NCBI RefSeq assembly: GCF_004323735.1
Contig: NZ_CP036455.1
Span: 1,545,101 to 1,609,100, forward strand
Direction of reading: 5' to 3'
Origin: Streptomonospora litoralis
Lineage (GTDB): Bacteria > Actinomycetota > Actinomycetes > Streptosporangiales > Streptosporangiaceae
Length of the DNA: 64,000 nucleotides
The notes under the pieces: generated by a model
Databases searched by the model: none
What the model was told of the DNA's origin: nothing
Seen by the model: the letters and a program-made list of their open reading frames with translations, nothing else
In this document: positions 48,922 through 58,127 of the stretch, in pieces
Numbering within the stretch: the stretch's first letter is position 1
Layout: each line of letters begins with the position of its first letter
Made by a program: the position numbers and the translations under genes

Positions 48922-50607
48922 ATGCGCATCGCGGCGGTAGCTGAGGCCGAAGGCGGCGGGCGCCTGCGCGAACTCGCTGAGGAGGGCCCGCGCTCCCGCG
49001 GCGCCGTGTGGCGGGTGGGCGACCTCGCCGGGGCCGTGGCCGACCACGAGCACCGCGGCGAACACGGCCCGCAGGCGGAGCCCCGCCGCTGGATCTTCGC
49101 CGACACCGCCGAGATCTACCCGGCGCTGCTGGACCGCGGCGTGCGCATCGCCCGCTGCCACGACACCACGCTGGTCGAGGCGCTGCTGATGGCCCACGCG
49201 GGCCGCTTCGGCGAGCCGCACGCGCTGGGAGCGGCCTGGGCGCGCCTGCACGGCCGCGACGTCCCGGCCGACCCCGCACCCGCGTCGGGCGAGGGCGCCG
49301 AGCCGCAGCCCGCACTGTTCGAACCCGACCGCTCCACCCTGCCGCCCGACGCCGACCCGCTCGACGCGCTCGCCGAGGTCTACGCCGACCAGCAGCACCG
49401 CATCGCCGCACTGCCCCACCCCGGGCGCTTCGCGCTGCTGGCGGCGGTGGAGTCCGCCGGTGCGCTGGCCGCGGCCGAGATGGCCCAGGCCGGGGTGCCC
49501 TGGCGCGCCGACGTCCACGACGCGGTCCTCACCGAGCACCTCGGTCCCCGGCCGCCCGCCGGTACCCGCCCGCCCGTGCTGGCCGACCTCGCCGAGCAGA
49601 TCTCCGCGGCCTTCGGCCGCAGCGTCAACCCCGACTCCCCGGCGCAGCTGCTGCGGGCGTTCGAGGCCGTCGGCCACCCCGTGCCCTCCACCCGCTCCTG
49701 GGTGCTGCAGCGCGTCGACCACCCCGGGGTGCCGCTGCTGCTGCGCTACAAGGAGCTTGCGCGGCTGCACTCGGCACACGGATGGGCCTGGCTGGACACC
49801 TGGGTCTCCCGCGGCCGGTTCCGGCCGGACTACGTCGTGGGCGGCGTCGTCTCGGGCCGCTGGGCCACCCGCGGAGGCGGTGCCCTGCAGATTCCCAAAG
49901 CGGTGCGCCGCGCCGTGGTCGCCGACCCCGACTGGACCCTCGTCTGCGCCGACGCCGGGCAGCTGGAGCCGCGCATCCTGGCCGCGGTCTCCGGCGACTC
50001 CGGATTGGCCGCGGCGGCCGGCAGCGACGACCTCTACGCCCGCCTGGCCGGCTCGTTCGGCGGCGACCGCGGCCGCGCGAAGATCGCCCTGCTCGCCGCC
50101 ATGTACGGGCAGACCAGCGGCGACGCCGCGGCGCTGCTGCCGCGGATGCGCCGCCACTACCCGCGCGCGGTCGGCTACGTCGACGCCGCCGCACGCGCGG
50201 GCGAGGAGGGGCGGCTCGTCCGCTCCTGGTTGGGGCGCACCTGCCCGCCCCCGGCCTGGTCCCCGGACCCCGCGGACGACGGCGGGGACCGCAGCGAGCG
50301 CGCAGCGCGCGACCGCGGCCGGTTCACCCGGAACTTCGTCATCCAGGCCACGGCCGCCGAATGGGCGCTGGTGCTCATGGCCGCCGTGCGCCGCGGCCTG
50401 GCGGGTCTCGACACCTCGCGGGGGTCGGCGCGCATGGTGTTCTTCCAGCACGACGAACTCGTGCTGCACGTGCCCCGCGCGCTCGCCGGAGACGTCACCG
50501 CGATCCTGCGCGGCGCCGCCGACGAGGCCGCGGCGCTGATGTTCGGCGGCACCCCGGTGCGCTTCCCGCTCGACATCGCCGTCGTCGACCGCTACGCCGA
50601 CGCCTGA
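48922..50607 (+). CDS. Family-A DNA polymerase-like protein (exonuclease/polymerase annotation class)
   Basis: 561 residues from ATG 48922. The C-terminal half has the polymerase-A motifs: motif A VCADAGQLEPRIL (about 343-355), motif B GRAKIALLAAMYGQTSG (about 390-406) and motif C FFQHDELVLHV (about 508-518). The palm acidic residues (CADAG, QHDE) are kept. The N-terminal part holds FADTAEIYPALLDRG but no DxE exonuclease signature, so proofreading is probably lost. Actinobacterial homologues are annotated as bifunctional 3-5 exonuclease/DNA polymerase; a repair role is inferred. Confidence 0.85.
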   Translation: MRIAAVAEAEGGGRLRELAEEGPRSRGAVWRVGDLAGAVADHEHRGEHGPQAEPRRWIFADTAEIYPALLDRGVRIARCHDTTLVEALLMAHAGRFGEPHALGAAWARLHGRDVPADPAPASGEGAEPQPALFEPDRSTLPPDADPLDALAEVYADQQHRIAALPHPGRFALLAAVESAGALAAAEMAQAGVPWRADVHDAVLTEHLGPRPPAGTRPPVLADLAEQISAAFGRSVNPDSPAQLLRAFEAVGHPVPSTRSWVLQRVDHPGVPLLLRYKELARLHSAHGWAWLDTWVSRGRFRPDYVVGGVVSGRWATRGGGALQIPKAVRRAVVADPDWTLVCADAGQLEPRILAAVSGDSGLAAAAGSDDLYARLAGSFGGDRGRAKIALLAAMYGQTSGDAAALLPRMRRHYPRAVGYVDAAARAGEEGRLVRSWLGRTCPPPAWSPDPADDGGDRSERAARDRGRFTRNFVIQATAAEWALVLMAAVRRGLAGLDTSRGSARMVFFQHDELVLHVPRALAGDVTAILRGAADEAAALMFGGTPVRFPLDIAVVDRYADA

Positions 50608-50699
50608 GCCGCCCGCGCGGGTCGGCGAAACGCCGCGGAAATCGTTGTGCGGTCCTTGTGCGGCGCTGACCTCCCGGAAGGCTCGGACACACGCGCCGT

Positions 50700-50809
50700 T
50701 CACGTTTCGGACGCTTGAAATCGGCACCGGGGGAACATCATGCTTGTAGCCGATCGAAGGGTCGGCGCAACCCAGGGTCAGTGCGCCACAGCAGGAGAGC
50801 GGGGTATAC
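50700..50809 (+). promoter_or_regulatory. Leader with weak resemblance to a ydaO-type riboswitch
   Basis: The leader has GGACGCTTGAAATC, ACCGGGGGAAC, GAAGGGTCGG and CAACCCAGGGTCAG, which recall pieces of the c-di-AMP ydaO motif that often controls actinobacterial wall-hydrolase genes. Helix pairings were not fully traced and the 3-prime consensus block is poor. A possibility, not a call. Confidence 0.2.
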
Positions 50810-52051
50810 GTGCGTCATCGGTGGAGATCGTGCGCTGGGACGACCGCGGCGTTCGCGGTGGCGTTCACCGCTTTCGGAGCCCCTCCGGCCTGGGCCGCGC
50901 CCTCGCCCGACGTCCAGGCGCGTCCGCCCATCGCCGAGCAGATGGCCGACGCCGACGCTGCCGCCGCGCCGCAGCAGAGCCGGCCCGCGTCCGCCTCGAC
51001 AGGTGAGTCCGCGGCCGGCGAATCCTCCCCGGCGGCCGACGAGTCCTCGTCCCCGCCGGTGGGCGACACCGGTGAGCTGGCAGGCGACGTGCAGGTCGCC
51101 GGCTTCGACGAGGCGCGCTCCCGCGAGTACTTCGCGGTGATGCCCGAATCCATCCCGCGCAAGAGCATCGACAAGGTCCGCGGGCTCGACCGTGTCGAGT
51201 CGGTCGAGGTCGTCGACGCGGCGCAGGTGGGCGTCGACGGCGAGAGCACCGCAGTCCTCGGCGTCGACCCCGCCGAATTCCGCAACTACGCCCCCGAGCC
51301 GTCCGCGAAGTCCGACGAGATCTGGCAGGGCATCGCCGAGGGCCGCGTCGCCCTCTCCGACGAGGCCGGCAAGCAGCGCGAGATCGACGTGGGCAGCCGC
51401 GTCGACCTGGCCGGGGCCAAGGGCGAGCTCACCCGGGAGGTGTGGACGCACGCCACCTCCGGCGTCGCCGGGATCGACGCGCTCATCTCCCGGGGCCTGG
51501 CCGAGGAGCTGGGTTTCCCGCGCGGCAACGCGATCATCGTCTCGGCGCCCGACGCCGACATGTGGGAACTGCAGGACGACCTGCAGGAGGCGCTGGGCGA
51601 CGACGCGTCGCTGCAGCTCCTCGCCGAGGACCCCGAGCCGCGGCCCTCCGGAGCCCCGGGCGAGGAGGTGGGCTCCTCCACGGTCGAGACCGCGATCGAG
51701 GCCGCCAAGACCCGCATCGGCGTGCCCTACGTGTGGGGCGGCGAGTCGATGGCCGAGGGCGGCTACGACTGCTCCGGGCTCGTGCAGTGGGCCTTCAAGC
51801 AGGCGGGCGTGTCGATTCCGCGCGTCACCCACGACCAGTGGTTCGCCGGCGAGCAGCTCGACTACTCCCAGGCGCGCCGCGGCGACCTGATCTTCTGGCG
51901 CAACGACCCGACGGCGCCCGACTACATCTCCCACGTCGCCATCTACCTGGGCGACGGGCGCATGCTGGAGTCGCCCCGGACCGGACTGGACGTGCGTACC
52001 ACCGACGTCCGCTTCGACAACATGGCCGGCGTCGTCCGCGTCCACGGCTGA
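50810..52051 (+). CDS. Secreted NlpC/P60 hydrolase with MacB/FtsX-like middle domain
   Basis: 413 residues from GTG 50810, with AGGAG upstream. Signal peptide 1-29 (ending PAWAAP), an Ala/Ser-rich linker (about 35-90), then a middle region resembling the extracellular core domain of MacB/FtsX-type permeases (YFAVMPESIPRKSIDKVRGLDRVESV, later FPRGNAIIVSAPDADMWELQDDL). The C-terminal NlpC/P60 domain has YDCSGLV (Cys about 320) and SHVAIYLG (His about 375); the third polar residue is in MLESPRTG. It cleaves wall peptides outside the cell. A structured leader lies upstream. Confidence 0.88.
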   Translation: MRHRWRSCAGTTAAFAVAFTAFGAPPAWAAPSPDVQARPPIAEQMADADAAAAPQQSRPASASTGESAAGESSPAADESSSPPVGDTGELAGDVQVAGFDEARSREYFAVMPESIPRKSIDKVRGLDRVESVEVVDAAQVGVDGESTAVLGVDPAEFRNYAPEPSAKSDEIWQGIAEGRVALSDEAGKQREIDVGSRVDLAGAKGELTREVWTHATSGVAGIDALISRGLAEELGFPRGNAIIVSAPDADMWELQDDLQEALGDDASLQLLAEDPEPRPSGAPGEEVGSSTVETAIEAAKTRIGVPYVWGGESMAEGGYDCSGLVQWAFKQAGVSIPRVTHDQWFAGEQLDYSQARRGDLIFWRNDPTAPDYISHVAIYLGDGRMLESPRTGLDVRTTDVRFDNMAGVVRVHG

Positions 52052-52283
52052 CACCGGGACCGCCCACGGCCCTCGCGGCGCGGCGCTGCCGGGCGTTCCG
52101 GCCGCGGTGCCTGTGCCCCGGCCGTGCGCCGCCCGCGGTGCGGCACTGAGCCGCCGTGTGCGTGCGCGGGGGCGCTTCGGGGGTGGTCCCCCGTCGGGGC
52201 CTGAGGCGGTCGGCCCCGCAGCGGTCCGCTGCGGCGCTGTGCGGACCGTTTCCATCCGTCCACCCGCGGTGTCCGGAAACGAT

Positions 52284-52316
52284 GAAGGGGCGGCGCCGCG
52301 CCGGCACCGCCCCTTC
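52284..52316 (+). terminator. Terminator after the NlpC/P60 gene
   Basis: GAAGGGGCGG (52284-52293) pairs perfectly with CCGCCCCTTC (52307-52316), 232 bases after the stop codon. Between the stop and here nothing is seen. Confidence 0.65.
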
Positions 52317-52713
52317 GCTCCTGTCGGTCGAGACCAGCCGGGAGGGGGTGGCTGGGCTCCACAGGAGAGGGCGCAGGGCAAGTCACTGAGGGAGGGGGAG
52401 CCAGCGAAACCAGCCCTGCCTGTGGCCCATATGTACGACGGCGGTGAATTGCTGCGGCCGCCATCGACTTCCGGATCAAGGTAAGCAGTGCCCGGCCGTT
52501 TTGGCAAGAGCCGAGTTCAGCACCGCCTGAGCCCGTAACCGGCGCGAAAAAACTGCATTTCAAGGGTATTTCGCCCTTAATGCGCCAGACGGACACTTCG
52601 CCGTCGAAGGTGGGTAGGAGTAGCGGTACAGGCGCGGCCGATGCCCATATCCGGCAGGGGTGGGGGCAGCGGGGAGCGGGACCGCACGGTCGCACCGCAC
52701 GGGAGGAGGGGCG
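52317..52713. other. 397-bp gap, no gene seen
   Basis: Frames on both strands are not gene-like. An AT-richer stretch near 52550-52580 contains the small hairpin AAGGG/CCCTT (52562-52578). It must include the promoter of the next gene, which has a strong GGAGGAGGGG ribosome site. Confidence 0.5.
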
Positions 52714-53799
52714 ATGGAGCTGTACGGCGGAAGGCCCGAGGACACGGTACCGCGGCGCTCCTGCGGCGCATCGGCGGCCGGGCCGCCCCTGCGCGGGCGG
52801 GGCGCGGGGGAACGCCCTGACGGGGTCTGGCCGAGCGGCACCGGCGCGTGCGGGGCCTACCGCGCCTACGACGCGGCGGACGGCGGCTACGGCGCCCTGG
52901 CGCTGACCGAGGAGGAGACGGCCGCGCAGATCCTGCTGCGCGGCCTCGTCGACGACGCGGGCCTGTGCCCGCCCGGCGCCCGGCACGTGCGCTCGGCGGG
53001 TTCCGCATCGCCGGACGCCCGGCCCCTGCGCATGGTGCAGGCGGTCGAACGGCACCGCTCGGACCGCATCGTGGGCCACCCCATGCTGGCGCACCGCCTG
53101 CTCTGCCCGGCCAGCCGGTGGCCCGACCTGCTCCGGCGGCTCGACGGCAGCTGGCCCGTCGATGTGGCGCTCCTGCTGGACACCGACGCCGGGCGCGCGG
53201 GCGAGCTCCCCGAACGCGACCCGCGCGTGCGGGTGGCCCACTACGAGACCCGGGCGCGCCCCGACGACCTGCGCCTGGTGGCCGAACTCTTCCGCAGCGG
53301 CGACATCGGGGTGGCGGGCAGAGTCGTCTACTTCGAGCCCGCCCGCGAACCCGGCTGGCTCGACGCCGTCGACATCCTCAGCGGCGCCCGCCCCCTGGGC
53401 GCCAAGCTCCGCTGCGGCGGTCCGCGGTTCGAACTCGTCCCCGGAGTCCGCGAGATCGGCGCCTTCATCACCGCCTGCGTGGAGCGCGACGTCCCCTTCG
53501 TCGTCACGGCCGGGCTGCACCAGGCGGCGGGCGACACCGATCCGCTTACGCGAGCGCCCCGGTACGGGTATCTGAACCTGCTGCTGGCCACCGCAGCCGT
53601 CGTCGAGGGCGACCACGACGACGTCGCCGACCTGCTCTCCTGCACCGACGCCGAGCAGCTCGCGCGGTTGGCGCAGCGCCTGCATCCGGTGACTGCGCTG
53701 CGGACCCGGGAGCTGCTCGTCGGCTACGCCTCGCGCAGCACCGGCGACCCGCTCCGCGAAGCGGCCGCCCTGGGGCTGCTGGGCGCCTGGGAGGTGTGA
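52714..53799 (+). CDS. Conserved hypothetical next to the FAH-family gene
   Basis: 361 residues from ATG 52714 with GGAGGAGGGG upstream. An N-terminal low-complexity part (1-60) precedes LLRGLVDDAGLCPPGA (about 75-90), the hallmark of an unnamed actinobacterial family often reading LVDDAA-FPPG. Later blocks are GAKLRCGGPRFELVPGVREIGAFITACVERDVPF and TAGLHQA. The GxKxRCGG and TAGLH segments look like a TIM-barrel-type active or binding site. The FAH-family gene begins 72 bases downstream, so the two are probably co-transcribed and functionally linked. Confidence 0.75.
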   Translation: MELYGGRPEDTVPRRSCGASAAGPPLRGRGAGERPDGVWPSGTGACGAYRAYDAADGGYGALALTEEETAAQILLRGLVDDAGLCPPGARHVRSAGSASPDARPLRMVQAVERHRSDRIVGHPMLAHRLLCPASRWPDLLRRLDGSWPVDVALLLDTDAGRAGELPERDPRVRVAHYETRARPDDLRLVAELFRSGDIGVAGRVVYFEPAREPGWLDAVDILSGARPLGAKLRCGGPRFELVPGVREIGAFITACVERDVPFVVTAGLHQAAGDTDPLTRAPRYGYLNLLLATAAVVEGDHDDVADLLSCTDAEQLARLAQRLHPVTALRTRELLVGYASRSTGDPLREAAALGLLGAWEV

Positions 53800-53870
53800 A
53801 CCCGCGAGCCGCCGTGGCACTCGCGGCAGCGGCGGCCCCGGCGCGTCCGCGGCGAGGGACGAGGAGGACC

Positions 53871-55061
53871 GTGCAGACGACCTGGGTGCCCGGAGCCGAC
53901 GCTTCGGGCTACGGAGCAGACAACCTGCCCTACGGCGTGTTCGCGCCTCCCGGTTCCCCGCCGCGGGTGGGTGTGCGCGTCGGCGAATGGGTGCTCGACC
54001 TCGCCGGTGCACTGGGCGACCCGGCGTTCGACGCGCCGACCCTGAGCCCCTTCATGGCGCGCGGCTCCACGGCCTGGCGCGCCACCCGGGCGAAGGTGAG
54101 CGGGATGCTGGGAGCCGAGAAGGGCCGTGCGGCGGCCGAACCCCACCTGGTCCCGTTGTCCCGGGTCGAGCTGCTGCAGCCGTTCGACGTCGCCGACTAC
54201 GTCGTGTTCCAGGGGGCCGCGGAGCACGCCGCCTGTGAATACTCCCTGCTCAGGCCGGGGGCCGCGCTGCCCGAGGCGTGGTACCTCCAGCCCGCCGGCC
54301 GGCACGGCAGGGCGGGAGCGGTGGCGGTCTCCGGTACCGGGATCAGGCGCCCGGTCGGGCAGCTCGCGGCGCCCGGAGAGGACCCGGTCCTCGGGTGCAG
54401 CGAGTGGGTGGACGTGGAGGCGCAGCTGGGCTTCGTGGTGGGGGTGCCGACGTCGCCGGGGCGCACCGTGCCCGTCGGCGACTTCGCCGAGCACGTGTTC
54501 GGCGTTGTGCTAGTACAGGACTGGAGTGCCCGCGACATCGAGGAGTGGGAGAGCGCTCCGCTCGGCCCGCTCGCCGGGGCCTCGTTCGCCGCCTCCGTCT
54601 CGCCCTGGGTGGTGCCGACGGACGCGTTGGGCGCGGCGCGGTTCTCCGGCCGCGAGCAGGCGCCGGAACCGATGGCGCACCTGAGGAGGGCGGCCGACTG
54701 GGGGCTGCGGATCGGGCTGGAGTTCGCCGTCAACGGCGGGATCGTCTCGCGGCCGCCGGGCGCGCTGCTGTACTGGACGCCCGACCAGCTGCTCGCCCAC
54801 CTCACCGGCAACGGCGCGGCGCTGCGCACGGGGGACCTGTTCACGTCGGGCGCCGTCTCGGGCGGCGAGCCCGGGGAGGGCGGCAGCCTGCTGGAGCTGA
54901 CCGCAGGCGGCAAGGAGCCGCTGCGGCTGGCCGACGGATCCGTGCGCTCCTCCATCGCCGACGGCGACAGGGTCGACGTGGGCGCCTGGGCGCGGGGGAT
55001 GGGCGGCGGACTCATCCGGCTGGGCGAGGTCGGCGCCCCGCTGCGCCCCGCGGCCGGCTGA
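53871..55061 (+). CDS. Fumarylacetoacetase-family protein with altered active site
   Basis: 396 residues from GTG 53871 with GAGGAGG. The full-length FAH layout is there: NLPYGVFAPPGSPPRVGV (about 18-35), SGTGIRRPVGQ, DWSARDIEEWE and SPWVVPTDAL. Aligned by eye to mouse FAH, metal ligands E199 and D233 and residues H133, R142 and E364 are kept. Others are changed: D126 to V, Y128 to Q, Y159 to R, E201 to Q, Q240 to E, K253 to A and T350 to A. Tyrosine-degradation activity is therefore doubtful. It may be a divergent hydrolase or a binding protein. Confidence 0.85.
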   Translation: MQTTWVPGADASGYGADNLPYGVFAPPGSPPRVGVRVGEWVLDLAGALGDPAFDAPTLSPFMARGSTAWRATRAKVSGMLGAEKGRAAAEPHLVPLSRVELLQPFDVADYVVFQGAAEHAACEYSLLRPGAALPEAWYLQPAGRHGRAGAVAVSGTGIRRPVGQLAAPGEDPVLGCSEWVDVEAQLGFVVGVPTSPGRTVPVGDFAEHVFGVVLVQDWSARDIEEWESAPLGPLAGASFAASVSPWVVPTDALGAARFSGREQAPEPMAHLRRAADWGLRIGLEFAVNGGIVSRPPGALLYWTPDQLLAHLTGNGAALRTGDLFTSGAVSGGEPGEGGSLLELTAGGKEPLRLADGSVRSSIADGDRVDVGAWARGMGGGLIRLGEVGAPLRPAAG

Positions 55062-55155
55062 CCGGTGGGCCGGCTGACCGGCAGGCCGGGCAGCGCTGTG
55101 CCCGCGGGCGAGCGGACTCGCAAGCGCCGGCGGCGGGGACCCCCGCCGCTCGGAC

Positions 55156-55193
55156 GGCGGCCGCCGGGCCGGATGCCCGGTGGCCGCCGGTTT
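55156..55193 (+). terminator. Terminator after the FAH-family gene
   Basis: GGCGGCC-G-CCGGGC (55156-55169) pairs with GCCCGG-T-GGCCGCC (55175-55188), followed by GGTTT. A GGCCGGCTGACCGG direct repeat covers the stop codon region (55052-55080). Confidence 0.7.
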
Positions 55194-55249
55194 CCCCGGG
55201 ACGCGTTCAAGCCCCGGCGATCGGACCTGACCGGCCCTACATGTCGGCC

Positions 55250-56764
55250 CTACCTGCGCACCGAGAGGTCCGGCAGCACCCATGGGAGCGTCTCCCACAG
55301 GCCCGGCGCACCCTCGCCGGAGCCGTCGGCTTCCTCGGTCCCGCCGTCACGGGTTCCGTCCCCGGCGCCGCCGGTGTCCGAGTCCCCGGCGCCGTCGGAC
55401 TGCTGCTGCGGCACCTGCTGCTGGGCGCCGGCCTCGCCGGAGGCATCGGAGGCATCGGAGCGCTCCTGCAGCTCGGCCATCATCCGTTCGACCCGGCTCG
55501 GCTGGACCTCGAAGCGGGCGGCGCAGATGCGGGCCGCCTCCCCGCGGGTGTCGGTGCCGACGCTCCGCCACAGTTCGAGCAGTTCGTCGCCGTCCTCGGC
55601 GATCGATGCGGGCTTTTCCGCGGATTCCTGCGGCCGCAGCTCCTCCGCCAGGCAGGTGCGTACGTCCATCAGCGACACGCCCGGCACGAAGCTGCCCTCG
55701 GTACTCAGGGCGTCCTCGGCCTCCGGGACGCTCCCGCCGAGGCCGCCGGGCACCTCGGCACCCGAGGTGCCGGCGGTCTCCCCGGTCTCCCCGGTCTCCC
55801 CGGTCTCCCCGGTCTCCCCGGACTCCCCGGGAGTGCCGCCCTGCTCCTCGCCGGTCCCCGGCACCTCCTCGGGAACGTCGGTACCCGCGCCGGGGACCTC
55901 CTCCGGGACGCCGTTCCCGGCGTCGGGGGCGGGGTCTTCCGCGCTCTCCTGCCCCTGCTGCGGGCCCTGGCCGGGCGTACCGGCGTCCTCCGAGCCCTGC
56001 TGCTGGCCGACGGGCTCGGCTCCGGCGGGGGCCTCAGGAGCCTCGGGGTTCTCCTGGGCCGGCTGCTCGGCATCCCCGGCCGCGGCCTCGGAACCGGCGG
56101 ACTCCTCCTGCTCGGCGGTGTCCTCACCGCCCGGCTGCCCGGAGCCTCCGGTCTCGCCGGCATCCCCGGAGCCTTCAGACGTCCCGGAGCCTTCGGACTC
56201 CCCGGCCGCCGCGCGCTGCTGCACTCCCTCGGCGAAGGCGACCAGCTCGTCGGACTCCCAGCGGTCGGGCTGGAGGTAGGCGGCGACGCCCACGCCGCGC
56301 TCGGGCGTCCAGAACAGGTCGCCGGTCTTCTCCGACAGGTAGGCCGCGGACCCGTTGTTCTCGGTCTTCTGCAGCGCTTCGTCGCCCAGGTGGTCGAACC
56401 GGGACTCCCGCAGGTCGCCGAGGCCGGTGATCTCCGCAGAGCGGACGACCGTGATCCGTCCGTAGACCGCGTCGGTCCCCTGGACCCAGGAGATCTGCGA
56501 GGCGCGCTCCCCGCCGCTGCCGGTGTTGGACCGGGCGTGGATGCCGAACCGGTCGAGACCCGGCGGCAGGTAGTCGATCTCGAAACCGTCGATCGAGTAG
56601 GTGGACGCCTGCTGCCGGACCTGCGGCCAGGCGAGCGGTCCGTCGTCGGGTCTGTCGTGGTGTCTGCCGTCCGCCGCCGCCGGGCCCCCGGTCGCCACCA
56701 GCACGGCGGCGGACACGGTGGCGGCACCGGCGAGGGCGATCCATCGCTTCTGGTGCTTGCGCAT
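55250..56764 (-). CDS. Secreted low-complexity protein
   Basis: 504 residues from ATG 56764, with GGAGG upstream (an outer frame opens at 56785). Signal peptide 1-32 (ending PAAADG). A globular N-terminal domain (about 50-185) has FEIDYLPPGLDRFGIHARS, ASQISWVQGTDAVYGRITVVRSAEI and LFWTPERGVGVAAYL. A long Glu/Gly/Ser/Pro region follows, with GET repeated five times and EEVPG twice. A C-terminal helical domain contains VRTCLAEELRP and ARICAARFEVQPSRVERMMAEL. No family is recognised. It resembles an exported surface or stalk protein. Confidence 0.75.
   Translation of the reverse strand: MRKHQKRWIALAGAATVSAAVLVATGGPAAADGRHHDRPDDGPLAWPQVRQQASTYSIDGFEIDYLPPGLDRFGIHARSNTGSGGERASQISWVQGTDAVYGRITVVRSAEITGLGDLRESRFDHLGDEALQKTENNGSAAYLSEKTGDLFWTPERGVGVAAYLQPDRWESDELVAFAEGVQQRAAAGESEGSGTSEGSGDAGETGGSGQPGGEDTAEQEESAGSEAAAGDAEQPAQENPEAPEAPAGAEPVGQQQGSEDAGTPGQGPQQGQESAEDPAPDAGNGVPEEVPGAGTDVPEEVPGTGEEQGGTPGESGETGETGETGETGETAGTSGAEVPGGLGGSVPEAEDALSTEGSFVPGVSLMDVRTCLAEELRPQESAEKPASIAEDGDELLELWRSVGTDTRGEAARICAARFEVQPSRVERMMAELQERSDASDASGEAGAQQQVPQQQSDGAGDSDTGGAGDGTRDGGTEEADGSGEGAPGLWETLPWVLPDLSVRR
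55777..55830. repeat. 9-bp tandem repeat inside the secreted-protein gene
   Basis: GTCTCCCCG is repeated five times and followed by the variant GACTCCCCG. It encodes the Gly-Glu-Thr run on the minus strand. Being 9 bp, length changes keep the reading frame, so copy number may vary among strains. Confidence 0.85.
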
Positions 56765-57057
56765 GCTCCGACCTCCTCCATCCAACTACCAGGCACATGT
56801 CCGGTGGATCTGGCGCCGATCCAGAGGCCACCACTCAATAAAGTCGCACATCGGGTGATCATTCGCTCACAATGTGTAGTAGGCGTGTCGGGTGCGTCAT
56901 ATCCGTGCGCTGTGCCGCGCAGGTGAGTTTCGCGACGCCTCGCCCATGGGCGGCTTCCGCGACATCCGGCGGCAACCGTCCGCGATTGGGATAGGCCGGT
57001 CAGCGGTGTTCCGGCGGTGGGGGAGGCTGGGAGCGGTCCGCTGTGACGAGGGCGGCA

Positions 57058-57190
57058 TGGGTCTGCTGTGCGGCCTTGTTGGTCTGCCGGGGTGCGGGCG
57101 GTCTTGCGGAAAAGCGGCGGCGAGGGCGGCGGGTGGCCGGGCCCGCGGTCGTCGGGTCGGGTGCTCGCCGGTGGCGGCGGCCGGCGGGGC
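57058..57190 (+). repeat. Dispersed repeat R1, forward copy A
   Basis: GGTCTGCTGTGCGGCCTTGT is followed by TGGTCTGCCGG, a GGAAAAGCGGCGGCGAGG core and CGGGTGCTCGCCGGTGGCGG. It is directly repeated as copy B at 57191, and matches copy E at 20551. Confidence 0.8.
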
Positions 57191-57325
57191 ATGGTCGGGT
57201 CTGCTGTGCGGCCTTATTGGTCTGCCGGGGTGCGGGTGGTCTTACGGAAAAGCGGCGGCGAGGACGGCGAAGGGCTGGGCCCGTGCCCAACGGGTCGGGT
57301 GCTCGCCGGTGGCCCGCCCGGCGGG
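57191..57325 (+). repeat. Dispersed repeat R1, forward copy B
   Basis: Direct tandem copy of A with a period of about 136 bp, highly similar through GGAAAAGCGGCGGCGAGG and GGGTCGGGTGCTCGCCGGTG. A partial third copy C (about 57326-57410) repeats only the second half of the unit. Confidence 0.8.
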
Positions 57326-57447
57326 GCGGCGAGGGCGGCGAAGGGCTGGGCCCGCGGGCGTCGGGTCCGGTGCCCGCCGGTGGCGGCGGCCGACGGGGGC
57401 GGCGAGGGCGCGGGGGTGCCGGGAGGTGCTCGCGGGCCCGTTATGGC

Positions 57448-57520
57448 GCAGGGCGGCGCGACGATCGTGCCCGTATGACGAGATCCAGCGGCGTTCTTTG
57501 GGAATTCGGCCACGATCGCC
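57448..57520 (+). repeat. Dispersed repeat R2, copy 2
   Basis: Matches 17601-17673: GCAGGGCGGCGCG, CGTATGACGA and CAGCGGCG are shared. Here it follows directly after the R1 tandem copies. Confidence 0.65.
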
Positions 57521-58127
57521 ACGACCTCCGCGGCCGACTTCGGCACGTCGGACATAGCGGGCGCGGGGACTGGCAGGTGCCGCCGCCGTGTTCCGGCCGG
57601 GCCCGCGCCGGCCGGAGGCCGCGCGGCGGGGCGCGGTCGCGGGCGCTCGCACGCCCTCGGTGGTGCGCCGGATCGGGGGTCGGGGGCGACGACGCGTCGC
57701 TCGTTGCGCCCGGGCGTCGCCTCCGGGTGCTGCACCCGCCGATGGGGTGGACTTTTGGGGGCCTATGCCCGTTTTGCGGGCGGCCTCGGCGGGCGCGGCG
57801 GCCACGAGACGCACGAAAAGTTGACTTCGGGGCTGTTTTCGCGCCATTCGGCGCGCTTCGTGTGCCGTCGCCGCCGCGGCGCGAGTGCGGGCCCACCGGG
57901 AATTCGGGCGTTGGCGGGCAAAACACCCCGCAGTTTTTCGTATCGTGGAATGACGGTGCGAGGGTGGTGCCTCGGGGTGGCGCCGAGGCGGGTGCCGTCG
58001 CACGTACGTGCATCTCGTGGCCCCGATCCGGCCGCATGACCGCCGCCGGGAGCCCCGCATCAGGCCCCGCCGACAACCGGGCGGTGGCGCGCCGGGCTCG
58101 ACCACACGCGGCCGGGGCCGGTGGCCA

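Noticed and set aside
53871-55061. Ordinary tyrosine-pathway fumarylacetoacetase
   Set aside because: Fold motifs fit, but several metal-binding and catalytic residues are replaced and no homogentisate or hydroxyphenylpyruvate gene is adjacent.
55052-55080. GGCCGGCTGACCGG direct repeat as an attachment site
   Set aside because: It is a single short duplication at a stop codon, with no integrase nearby and no second copy at a distance in the window.
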